Positions 1 through 6,439 of a stretch of 9,032 nt of DNA are shown piece after piece; positions within the stretch are counted from its first letter, which is position 1, and each line of letters starts with the position of its first letter. Made by a program: the position numbers and the translations under genes. Source of the stretch: Bacteroidaceae bacterium (GTDB lineage Bacteria > Bacteroidota > Bacteroidia > Bacteroidales > Bacteroidaceae); contig JAQWAN010000064.1 of the NCBI GenBank assembly GCA_028707655.1, forward strand, positions 1 to 9,032, given 5' to 3'. The notes beneath the pieces are model-generated. The model ran no database searches. It was not told the DNA's origin and saw nothing but the letters and a program-made list of their open reading frames with translations.

Positions 1-555
1 ATTGCTCCCGACTACGATGTAGATGCATTGGATGTGTTAGGACAGAAAAAAAATAGAATCATTCTTGTACGAAAAGAGGTGGAATTGCCTCATGGTCAGT
101 TCCGTTCTTTACTTAACGGTGTTTTGGTACAAGAAAGAGATGAAAAAATAGAGACAGAATTAGATTTAAAGGTTGTAACGCAACGCGAACCTTCTGCAGC
201 AGAAATAGACGATATGCTTTTTGCCAATAAAATTGTGAAAAACAGCAAGTCGAACGCTATTGTGTTAGCAAAAGATAAACAGTTGCTTGCTAGTGGAGTA
301 GGGCAGACCTCGCGCGTGGATGCGTTGAAGCAGGCTATTGAAAAAGCTAAAAGTTTTGGTTTTGATTTGCATGGAGCTGTGATGGCATCGGATGCCTTTT
401 TCCCTTTCCCTGATTGTGTAGAACTGGCCGCTAATGAGGGAATAACAGCTGTTATTCAACCTGGTGGCTCGATAAGAGATAGCCTCTCTTTTGATTATTG
501 TAACGAGCATGATGTTGCGATGGTTACTACGGGAGTAAGACACTTTAAACATTAA
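1..555 (+). CDS. purH: PurH, bifunctional AICAR transformylase / IMP cyclohydrolase, C-terminal part (5' truncated)
   Basis: This is the last 184 codons of PurH; the frame is open from base 1, so the gene starts upstream of the window. PurH performs the last two steps of de novo purine synthesis in the cytoplasm: formylation of AICAR from 10-formyl-THF, then ring closure to IMP. Only the C-terminal part of the transformylase domain is present. Recognisable family segments are SNAIVLAKDKQLLASGVGQ followed by SRVDALKQAIEKA, then SDAFFPFPDCVELAA, the IQPGGSIRDS loop and the terminal TTGVRHFKH, which matches the usual PurH C-terminus (GVRHFxH). It ends in TAA 16 nt before mreB. The purH-mreB order is one I recall from other Bacteroidales, so shared transcription is likely, but the promoter is out of view. 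The identification is secure; nothing in the visible part looks broken. Confidence 0.96.
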   Translation: MAPDYDVDALDVLGQKKNRIILVRKEVELPHGQFRSLLNGVLVQERDEKIETELDLKVVTQREPSAAEIDDMLFANKIVKNSKSNAIVLAKDKQLLASGVGQTSRVDALKQAIEKAKSFGFDLHGAVMASDAFFPFPDCVELAANEGITAVIQPGGSIRDSLSFDYCNEHDVAMVTTGVRHFKH

Positions 556-571
556 ATTAATAGTAGAAAAA

Positions 572-1597
572 ATGGGATTATTTTCATTTACCCGTGAAAT
601 AGCAATGGACCTTGGTACTGCCAATACTATTATTATGTGTAACGATAAGATAGTAGTAGATGAATCCTCTGTAGTGGCTTTAGATAGACGCACAGACCGG
701 ATGATTGCGGTGGGTGATAAAGCCAAGCTGATGTATGAGAAGACGAACGACAATATACGTACTGTCCGTCCTCTACGAGATGGTGTTATTGCTGATTTCT
801 ATGCTTGTGAACAGATGATAAGGGGGTTGATAAAGATGATTAACAAGCGAAATAACAGTTTGTTCTTCCAATCTTTACGTATGGTGATTGGTGTACCATC
901 TGGTAGTACAGAGGTAGAACTACGTGCCGTTAGAGATTCAGCTGAACATGCTGGCGGTCGCGATGTATATCTTTTATTTGAACCAATGGCGGCAGCTCTA
1001 GGTATTGGCTTAGATGTTGAGGCTCCTATTGGAAACATGATTGTTGATATTGGTGGTGGATCTACAGAGATTGCGGTAATCTCTATGGGCGGTTTAGTCT
1101 CTAATAACTCTATCCGTATTGCTGGTGATGATTTGACTTTTGATATCCAAGAGTATATGAGTCGTCAACATAACGTAAAGGTTAGTGAGCGAATGGCTGA
1201 GCGTATCAAGATTAATGTTGGTGCAGCTTTGGTTGACTTAGGAGAAGATGCGCCAGAAGATTACGAGGTTTACGGACCAAATCGTATCTCTGCACTGCCT
1301 ATGGAGGTGCGTGTTTGTTATCAAGAGATAGCACATTGTATTGACAAATCTATTTTGAAAATTGAAGCAGCTGTGTTGAGTGCCTTAGAAAAGACACCTC
1401 CTGAGTTATATGCGGATATTGTGCACAATGGTATCTATTTATCGGGTGGTGGTGCTTTGCTAAGAGGTCTAGATAAGCGTTTAACAGATAAGATAAATAT
1501 TCCTTTCCATATTGCTGACGATCCTTTGCACTCGGTTGCTAAAGGAGCAGGTATAGCTTTAAAGAATGTAGATCGATTCTCTTTCTTAATGCGATAG
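572..1597 (+). CDS. mreB: MreB, actin-like rod shape-determining protein
   Basis: This 341-residue protein has the usual MreB length. MreB forms membrane-associated ATP-dependent filaments on the cytoplasmic face that position the elongation machinery. Visible actin-fold motifs are phosphate-1 DLGTANT (residues 13-19), VIGVPSG (106-111 region), the EPMAAALG segment with the presumed catalytic Glu137, phosphate-2 DIGGGSTE (159-166), and the adenosine-side SGGGALLRGLD (291-301). The short N-terminus MGLFSFTREIAMD is compact, and the C-terminus DRFSFLMR is of the Bacteroidales type. The ATG at 572 follows an A-rich leader (tagaaaaa) instead of a Shine-Dalgarno, as expected for this phylum. It lies 16 nt after purH and heads the mre-mrd cluster, but a strong hairpin separates it from mreC, so it may be made in excess over the downstream products. 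All key residues appear intact. Confidence 0.97.
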   Translation: MGLFSFTREIAMDLGTANTIIMCNDKIVVDESSVVALDRRTDRMIAVGDKAKLMYEKTNDNIRTVRPLRDGVIADFYACEQMIRGLIKMINKRNNSLFFQSLRMVIGVPSGSTEVELRAVRDSAEHAGGRDVYLLFEPMAAALGIGLDVEAPIGNMIVDIGGGSTEIAVISMGGLVSNNSIRIAGDDLTFDIQEYMSRQHNVKVSERMAERIKINVGAALVDLGEDAPEDYEVYGPNRISALPMEVRVCYQEIAHCIDKSILKIEAAVLSALEKTPPELYADIVHNGIYLSGGGALLRGLDKRLTDKINIPFHIADDPLHSVAKGAGIALKNVDRFSFLMR

Positions 1598-1607
1598 TAT
1601 AAATATC

Positions 1608-1665
1608 GAAACACTACTAGAATTGTAGCTCTCTTTTCTTACGGCTATAGCTCTAGTAGTGTTTC
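1608..1665 (+). terminator. Long hairpin between mreB and mreC, probable (partial) terminator or attenuator
   Basis: A perfect 13-bp inverted repeat, GAAACACTACTAG at 1608-1620 and CTAGTAGTGTTTC at 1653-1665, begins 10 nt after the mreB stop. The stem can continue inward with some wobbles and one mismatch (1621-1630 against 1643-1652), leaving a loop of about 12 nt. The 3' arm runs into a pyrimidine-rich tract (TTTCTTTTC), which resembles an intrinsic terminator although it is not a pure T-run. It ends only 17 nt before the mreC ATG. Since mreC has no obvious promoter of its own here, partial termination or mRNA 3'-end stabilisation of mreB is the likeliest role. The structure is seen directly; the function is inferred. 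Confidence 0.7.
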
Positions 1666-1682
1666 TTTCTTTTCAATTTGAT

Positions 1683-2528
1683 ATGCGGCACCTCATACGT
1701 TTCTTAGTTCATCATAATTATATTTTTCTTTTTCTATTATTGGAGTTTGCTAGTTTTGTTTTGATAATCAATTTCAATTATTATCAACAAGGCGTCTATT
1801 TTACCTCTTGTAATAGATTAGTTGGCTCTTTCTATGATGTTACTGGCGGCATATCTTCCTATTTTAATCTTAGAGAGCAAAACGATTCATTGGTGAGTTC
1901 CAATATTCGTTTACAACAGGAGCTAACACTCTTACAACAACAACTCAATAAGCAACAACAAGATTCTTTGTATCGTTCGCTGGAGCAAACCCCTATGTTT
2001 GCCGATTATACACTGTATGATGCGCGTGTTATCAACAACAGTGTAAATCATCTAAACAATTACATTACTTTAAATAAAGGTGCCAAAGATGGTATTCAAC
2101 CAGCTATGGGCGTGGTCAATGGAAATGGTATTGTAGGAATAGTTCGAGCTGTTTCTGCTCATTATTCCTTAGTGCTTTCTGTGTTAAATAGTAAATCGAC
2201 CATTAGCTGTAAATTGAAAAACAAAGAGTTTTTTGGTTATTTGTTGTGGACCGGAGAATCTTCACAAGAAGCGCAACTATGTGATTTGCCTACACATGCT
2301 ATTCTACAAAAGGGGGATACCATTATAACAAGTGGCTATTCGGCACTCTTCCCTGAGGGGATGATGGTAGGTGTTATCAATAAGATTGATCATGCTCCTG
2401 ATGGTCTTTCTTATATATTAGGTGTTAAATTATCTACGGATATGACACATCTATCTGCTGTCCGCGTAATTGCAAACAACAAACGCGAGGAGAGAATTGA
2501 GGTAGAATCTAAAACCGTGAAAGAATGA
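1683..2528 (+). CDS. mreC: MreC, rod shape-determining periplasmic scaffold protein
   Basis: MreC is a bitopic inner-membrane protein that links MreB and MreD to PBP2-RodA and activates them. From the ATG at 1683 it has 281 residues: a short cytoplasmic tail, one TM helix (about 12-32), a coiled coil (about 62-100, Gln-rich) and the beta-barrel MreC domain from about 115 onward, with NYITLNKGAKDGIQPAMGVV and KGDTIITSGYSALFPEG as family landmarks. A longer in-frame reading from GTG at 1659 is unlikely because it starts inside the 3' arm of the upstream hairpin and adds eight residues not typical of the family; MRHLIRFLVHHNYIFLFLLLE matches the usual start. No Shine-Dalgarno is seen. The end overlaps mreD by ATGA, implying translational coupling. 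Confidence 0.95.
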   Translation: MRHLIRFLVHHNYIFLFLLLEFASFVLIINFNYYQQGVYFTSCNRLVGSFYDVTGGISSYFNLREQNDSLVSSNIRLQQELTLLQQQLNKQQQDSLYRSLEQTPMFADYTLYDARVINNSVNHLNNYITLNKGAKDGIQPAMGVVNGNGIVGIVRAVSAHYSLVLSVLNSKSTISCKLKNKEFFGYLLWTGESSQEAQLCDLPTHAILQKGDTIITSGYSALFPEGMMVGVINKIDHAPDGLSYILGVKLSTDMTHLSAVRVIANNKREERIEVESKTVKE

Positions 2529-3025
2529 AGCTAGCAGTAATAAAACGTTTAGGGTTATTTTTTATATGGATACTCTTGCAGGTGGTGTTGTTTAACACAA
2601 TCAATCTGTTTGGGTATGCTACTCCCTTTTTATACATCTACCCTTTTATATGCTTCAACACGCAGATGAGTAAAAATGAGCAGTTGTTATGGGCTTTTTT
2701 TGTTGGATTGGCCATCGACCTATTTGCTAATACACCAGGGGTGAATGCCGCTGCTACGCTAGTGTTAGTCTTTTTCCGATTACCTATCTTACATCTGTAT
2801 ACCCCACACGATTCGTGGGAAGATGTGATGCCCTCTGTCTATTCTATTGGGCATATTCCCTTTCTGAAATATTTAATCTCTTTAGTGTTGCTGCATCATC
2901 TTGTTCTGTTCTCTCTAGATGCTTTTTCTTTTATTAATATATCTTTGTTACTTACCAAATGGTTGGTTAGCTCTATGTTTACCATCCTCTGTCTTTGGGG
3001 TATATCATCAGTAGAAAGGAGATAA
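2525..3025 (+). CDS. mreD: MreD, integral membrane rod shape-determining protein
   Basis: This 166-residue, strongly hydrophobic protein has about five predicted membrane segments (roughly 8-28, 33-47, 53-70, 75-92 and two close hydrophobic stretches between 112 and 160). MreD works with MreC in controlling the PBP2-RodA synthase. The best family landmark is WAFFVGLAIDLFANTPGVNA (56-75), with the G-x-x-x-D-x-F...PG-x-N/H pattern of the MreD family. MreD sequences are poorly conserved, so the call relies on size, hydropathy, this motif and its place between mreC and mrdA. Its ATG overlaps the mreC stop by 4 nt and its TAA lies 2 nt before the mrdA start, so it is almost certainly co-translated with its neighbours. 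Confidence 0.93.
   Translation: MKLAVIKRLGLFFIWILLQVVLFNTINLFGYATPFLYIYPFICFNTQMSKNEQLLWAFFVGLAIDLFANTPGVNAAATLVLVFFRLPILHLYTPHDSWEDVMPSVYSIGHIPFLKYLISLVLLHHLVLFSLDAFSFINISLLLTKWLVSSMFTILCLWGISSVERR
3015..3022 (+). promoter_or_regulatory. Shine-Dalgarno sequence deciding the mrdA start
   Basis: AAAGGAGA, with core AGGAG at 3017-3021, stands 6 nt before GTG 3028 and overlaps the end of mreD. Canonical Shine-Dalgarno sites are uncommon in Bacteroidota, and this one favours GTG 3028 over an upstream in-frame TTG at 2995. Confidence 0.65.
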
Positions 3026-3027
3026 TC

Positions 3028-4875
3028 GTGAGTAGTCTACTTCAATTTGAGAAACGGAAATATGTTTTTGCATTGATTGCCATTTGCATTATTTTAACGT
3101 ACATCGTGCGTCTCTTTTTTCTGCAAATAATGTCTACCGAGTATAAGCGATATGCAAATAACAACGCTTTTTTAAACAAAACACTTTATCCAGCCCGTGG
3201 GTCTATTTACGACCGGAAAGGCAAACTGTTGGTGTTTAATCAACCCGCATACGATGTTTTGTTTGTTCCTCGTCAAGTGACACATCTCGACACCATGGCT
3301 TTATGTAAGGCCCTGTCTATATCTAAAGCGTATTTTGTAGACCGGATGAAAGAGGTGAAAGACCGTAGACATAACCCCGGTTTTTCTAATTTCACTCCAC
3401 AGTCGTTCATGACACAACTATCGCCAGAAGAGGTTGGTGTTTTTCATGAGAAATTATTCTATTTTCCAGGCTTTTATGTCCAGCGTCGATTTGTGCGTAA
3501 GTATACCTATAACGTCGCAGCTCATTTACTAGGTAATATAGGTGAGGTCTCTCCTCGCGAAGTAAAAAAAGACCCCTATTATATTAGTGGCGATTTTATT
3601 GGAAAGCAGGGCATAGAGAAACAGTACGAAACCATTTTACGTGGAGAAAAAGGAAGTGAGATTTTACTACGAGATGCACACGGACGTATACAGGGAAAAT
3701 ATGAAGAGGGAGCATTTGATGTTGCACCGGTACACGGAAAAGATTTATCCTTAGGACTAGATATTGAATTGCAGTTGCTTGGTGAGCGGCTGATGAAGAA
3801 TAAGATTGGTAGTATAGTTGCCATTGAACCCTCCACAGGTGAGATATTATGTATGGTTTCTTCGCCAACATTTAACCCGAACTCTTTAGTAGGACATATG
3901 CGTAGTCGCAACTATAGAAAACTACAACAAGACCATCAGAAACCATTGCTCAATCGCTCCATTATGGGTACTTATCCTCCTGGGTCTACTTTTAAAACAG
4001 CCCAAGGACTTGTCTACTTAAATGAGGGCATTATCACTAAAGATACACAATTTCCCTGTTCACACGGTTTTACCTACGGATCGTTGCATGTAGGTTGTCA
4101 TGCGCATCCAGCGCCGCTCTCTTTGATACCCGCTATAGGTACCTCTTGTAACTCCTATTTCTGCTGGGGATTGTTCCGGATGATTGGAAGTAACAAATAT
4201 CGTTCTCCATCGGATGCATTAACCATTTGGAAAGACGATATGGTATCTATGGGATTCGGTTATCGTTTAGGTATTGATTTGCCAGGTGAAAAACGTGGCT
4301 TTATTCCCAATGCTGCTTACTATAACAGTATATATAGAGGCTCGTGGAACGGACTTACTATTATCAGTATAGCTATTGGTCAGGGAGAGATTTTACTCAC
4401 ACCTTTGCAAATAGCCAATCTTGGTGCCACTATAGCCAATAGAGGTTCCTATATAACTCCCCATGTGGTGCATGCTGTAAAAGACCAATCGTTAGACTCT
4501 TTGTATACCACGAAGAAGACCACCTCTATATCGCCCAGATACTATGAGGATATAATAGATGGAATGCGTCTTGCCGTTACGGGTGGAACCTGTCGTCGTG
4601 CTAATTTACCCGATATAGAGGTTTGCGGTAAAACAGGTACAGCTCAAAACAGAGGACACGACCATTCTGTATTTATGGGATTTGCGCCTAAAACAAATCC
4701 TAAAATATCTGTTGCGGTGTATGTAGAGAATGGTGGCTATGGTGCTGTTTATGGTGTTCCCATTGGTGCTTTACTGATGGAGCAATATCTAAAAGGCACC
4801 TTGTCTGAGAAAAGCATTGAATTAGCAGAACAGATTAGTAATAGAACGATATATTATGGTGACGAGAAACGTTAA
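3028..4875 (+). CDS. mrdA: PBP2, elongation-specific penicillin-binding transpeptidase
   Basis: This class B penicillin-binding protein cross-links peptidoglycan in the periplasm as partner of RodA. From GTG 3028 it is 615 residues: a short cytoplasmic tail, one TM helix (about 10-35), the pedestal/dimerisation domain with PARGSIYDRKGKLL (56-69), and the transpeptidase domain. Active-site motifs are STFK (nucleophile Ser320, Lys323), SCN (373-375) and KTGTA (Lys535). ISIAIGQGEILLTPLQIANL is characteristic of the PBP2/SpoVD group. A longer frame opens at TTG 2995, but GTG 3028 has a Shine-Dalgarno, lies 2 nt after mreD, and yields the usual N-terminus ending in EKRKYVFAL before the TM helix. 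The 3' end overlaps rodA by 20 nt, consistent with the paired PBP2-RodA synthase. Catalytic residues are intact. Confidence 0.96.
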   Translation: MSSLLQFEKRKYVFALIAICIILTYIVRLFFLQIMSTEYKRYANNNAFLNKTLYPARGSIYDRKGKLLVFNQPAYDVLFVPRQVTHLDTMALCKALSISKAYFVDRMKEVKDRRHNPGFSNFTPQSFMTQLSPEEVGVFHEKLFYFPGFYVQRRFVRKYTYNVAAHLLGNIGEVSPREVKKDPYYISGDFIGKQGIEKQYETILRGEKGSEILLRDAHGRIQGKYEEGAFDVAPVHGKDLSLGLDIELQLLGERLMKNKIGSIVAIEPSTGEILCMVSSPTFNPNSLVGHMRSRNYRKLQQDHQKPLLNRSIMGTYPPGSTFKTAQGLVYLNEGIITKDTQFPCSHGFTYGSLHVGCHAHPAPLSLIPAIGTSCNSYFCWGLFRMIGSNKYRSPSDALTIWKDDMVSMGFGYRLGIDLPGEKRGFIPNAAYYNSIYRGSWNGLTIISIAIGQGEILLTPLQIANLGATIANRGSYITPHVVHAVKDQSLDSLYTTKKTTSISPRYYEDIIDGMRLAVTGGTCRRANLPDIEVCGKTGTAQNRGHDHSVFMGFAPKTNPKISVAVYVENGGYGAVYGVPIGALLMEQYLKGTLSEKSIELAEQISNRTIYYGDEKR

Positions 4876-6316
4876 TATTATGCGGTCCATCGATTGGATT
4901 ACCGTACTACTTTACCTTCTACTGGTGGCATGTGGATGGCTCAGTATTTGTGGAGCTAGTTATGATTATGGGCAAACCGATTTCTTTAGCTTTAGTAGTC
5001 GCTCGGGTAAACAATTGATGTGGATCTGTTGCTCGGGCCTATTAGGATTTGTGTTATTGATGTTAGATAGTAAGTTTTACAAGACCTTTGCCTATTTGAT
5101 CTACATGGCTATGATATTGCTCTTAATGGTAACAATTGTGATAGCCACAGATGTAAAGGGATCTCGTTCATGGCTGCATCTAGGTCCTGTGAGTCTTCAG
5201 CCCGCGGAATTTGCTAAGTTTGCCACTGCTTTAGCCCTAGCTAAGTTTATCAGCAGGTATAATTTCTCGATGAAAAAGTTGAAAGATGTTTTAGGCGTAA
5301 GTTTTCTTATTTTTCTTCCGCTGGGCTTAATTATTTTGCAACGCGAAACCGGATCGGCATTGGTCTATTTTGCTTTTATAGTGATGCTGTATCGGGAGGG
5401 TATGCCCGGCATTATCCTCTTATCGGGGGTGTGTGCAGTGCTTTATTTTGTCCTTTCCCTACGTTTTAGTGAGGTCTTTATAGGAGAAACCCCTACTGTG
5501 ATGGGGCAATATATAGTGATGTTGTTGATTCAATTTTTCACCTCCATTATGTATGGCAATTATTTTAAGCAATGGCGCGTTGCTCGTATGCAATTAATTA
5601 TTTCTGCGCTTTGTATTGCACTAGCCACTTGGATCTCTTTGGTTTATTTCCCTTTTAATATTGTATGGGTACAATTAGCACTCGTAGCTCTTTTTGTGGT
5701 TTATGCACTCTATCAGTTTTTATTAAAACGCTATTCTAGATATCTAATTATTACGCTATTCCCACTCCTATCCGTTGGGTTTTTATTCTCCACTAATTAT
5801 GTCTTTAATAATATATTAGAGGCACATCAACAGGTTCGTATTAAAGTCTTACTCGGATTAAAACAGGACCTATCCGGTGCGGGTTATAATGTCAATCAGT
5901 CTAAAATAGCCATTGGGTCTGGTGGGTTTATTGGAAAGGGCTTTTTGAATGGTACACAAACAAAATTGAAATATGTACCCGAACAGGATACCGATTTTAT
6001 TTTCTGTACGGTAGGCGAGGAGCAGGGCTTTTTAGGCTCTAGTTTTGTTCTATTGTTATTCCTAACCCTGATATTACGGCTCATCTACCTATCCGAAAGG
6101 CAACATGACACCTTTTGCCGCGTGTATGGCTATGCCTTAGTGAGTATTCTTCTGTTTCATGTGTTTATCAATATTGGCATGGTGCTCGGACTAACTCCTG
6201 TGATTGGTATACCACTTCCCTTTTTTAGTTATGGCGGTTCCTCTTTGTGGGGCTTCTGTATTCTTCTCTTTATTTTTCTTCGATTAGATGCAGCGCGGTC
6301 AGAACGCCTTCGGTAG
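4856..6316 (+). CDS. rodA: RodA, SEDS-family peptidoglycan glycosyltransferase
   Basis: RodA is a polytopic membrane enzyme that polymerises lipid II into glycan strands and works with PBP2. At 486 residues it is about 100 longer than the Escherichia coli protein; the extra length lies around 195-310 as hydrophobic segments and loops, which I recall as normal for Bacteroidota. Family landmarks are KGSRSWLHLG (101-110), LQPAEFAKFA (115-123), GAGYNVNQSKIAIGSGG (341-357), PEQDTDFIF (375-383, with the presumed catalytic Asp380), GEEQGFLGS (387-395) and GIPLPFFSYGGSS (451-463). ATG 4856 overlaps mrdA by 20 nt; a second in-frame ATG at 4880, 4 nt after the mrdA stop, would give a protein eight residues shorter, and the sequence does not settle the choice. 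It ends in TAG and closes the elongasome cluster. Confidence 0.95.
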   Translation: MVTRNVNIMRSIDWITVLLYLLLVACGWLSICGASYDYGQTDFFSFSSRSGKQLMWICCSGLLGFVLLMLDSKFYKTFAYLIYMAMILLLMVTIVIATDVKGSRSWLHLGPVSLQPAEFAKFATALALAKFISRYNFSMKKLKDVLGVSFLIFLPLGLIILQRETGSALVYFAFIVMLYREGMPGIILLSGVCAVLYFVLSLRFSEVFIGETPTVMGQYIVMLLIQFFTSIMYGNYFKQWRVARMQLIISALCIALATWISLVYFPFNIVWVQLALVALFVVYALYQFLLKRYSRYLIITLFPLLSVGFLFSTNYVFNNILEAHQQVRIKVLLGLKQDLSGAGYNVNQSKIAIGSGGFIGKGFLNGTQTKLKYVPEQDTDFIFCTVGEEQGFLGSSFVLLLFLTLILRLIYLSERQHDTFCRVYGYALVSILLFHVFINIGMVLGLTPVIGIPLPFFSYGGSSLWGFCILLFIFLRLDAARSERLR

Positions 6317-6389
6317 TAATTGAGCTTTCTTTTTCTCCTATAAATGTTAATTCTTTGGCCGAAACGATGGTTAATTAATATTTTTATTG

Positions 6390-6397
6390 TATGTTTG
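6390..6397 (+). promoter_or_regulatory. Probable Bacteroidota-type -7 promoter element for the sensor kinase gene
   Basis: TATGTTTG fits the TAnnTTTG -7 consensus used by the Bacteroidota primary sigma factor. It lies 42 nt before the ATG at 6440, giving an A-rich leader of about 35 nt (acaaaaaaactaaaaactg). The -33 region is weak: around 6366-6371 only GATGGT is present in place of TTTG, and the nearest exact TTTG (6354-6357) is too far away. The 123-nt spacer 6317-6439 contains no gene; besides this element it has three TTAATT-type AT-rich copies (6347-6352, 6371-6378, 6416-6422). Confidence 0.45.
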
Positions 6398-6439
6398 ATA
6401 GTCTTCTATTGTAGTAATTAACAAAAAAACTAAAAACTG

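Noticed and set aside
265..753. 162-codon reverse-strand open frame across the purH-mreB junction
   Set aside because: It lies antisense to two clearly conserved genes, and its translation has no recognisable domain and looks like an opposite-strand shadow.
1659..1682. Upstream GTG start for mreC
   Set aside because: It lies inside the 3' arm of the mreB-mreC hairpin and adds eight atypical residues; ATG 1683 gives the usual MreC N-terminus.
1912..1962. CAA-rich repeat-like stretch in mreC
   Set aside because: It encodes Gln-rich coiled coil in the expected place for MreC; it is not a perfect tandem repeat.
2940..2947. TATCTTTG, a match to the TAnnTTTG -7 consensus within mreD
   Set aside because: There is no TTTG at the proper upstream distance and it lies in coding sequence of a tightly coupled operon; a chance match is likely in AT-rich DNA.
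2995..3027. TTG start for mrdA overlapping mreD
   Set aside because: It lacks a Shine-Dalgarno and adds residues not typical of PBP2; GTG 3028 has AGGAG at proper spacing.
3579..3911. Reverse-strand open frames of 110 and 91 codons inside mrdA
   Set aside because: Both are antisense to the well-conserved PBP2 transpeptidase region and show no protein-like features of their own.
5978..6004. Asp instead of His in the RodA PEQxTDF motif (PEQDTDF)
   Set aside because: I recall this as the usual form in Bacteroidota RodA; the presumed catalytic Asp380 is present.
6347..6378. Possible terminator after rodA (TTAATT...AATTAA stem followed by a T-rich run)
   Set aside because: The stem is only 6 A/T pairs with a 20-nt loop, too weak to call an intrinsic terminator.
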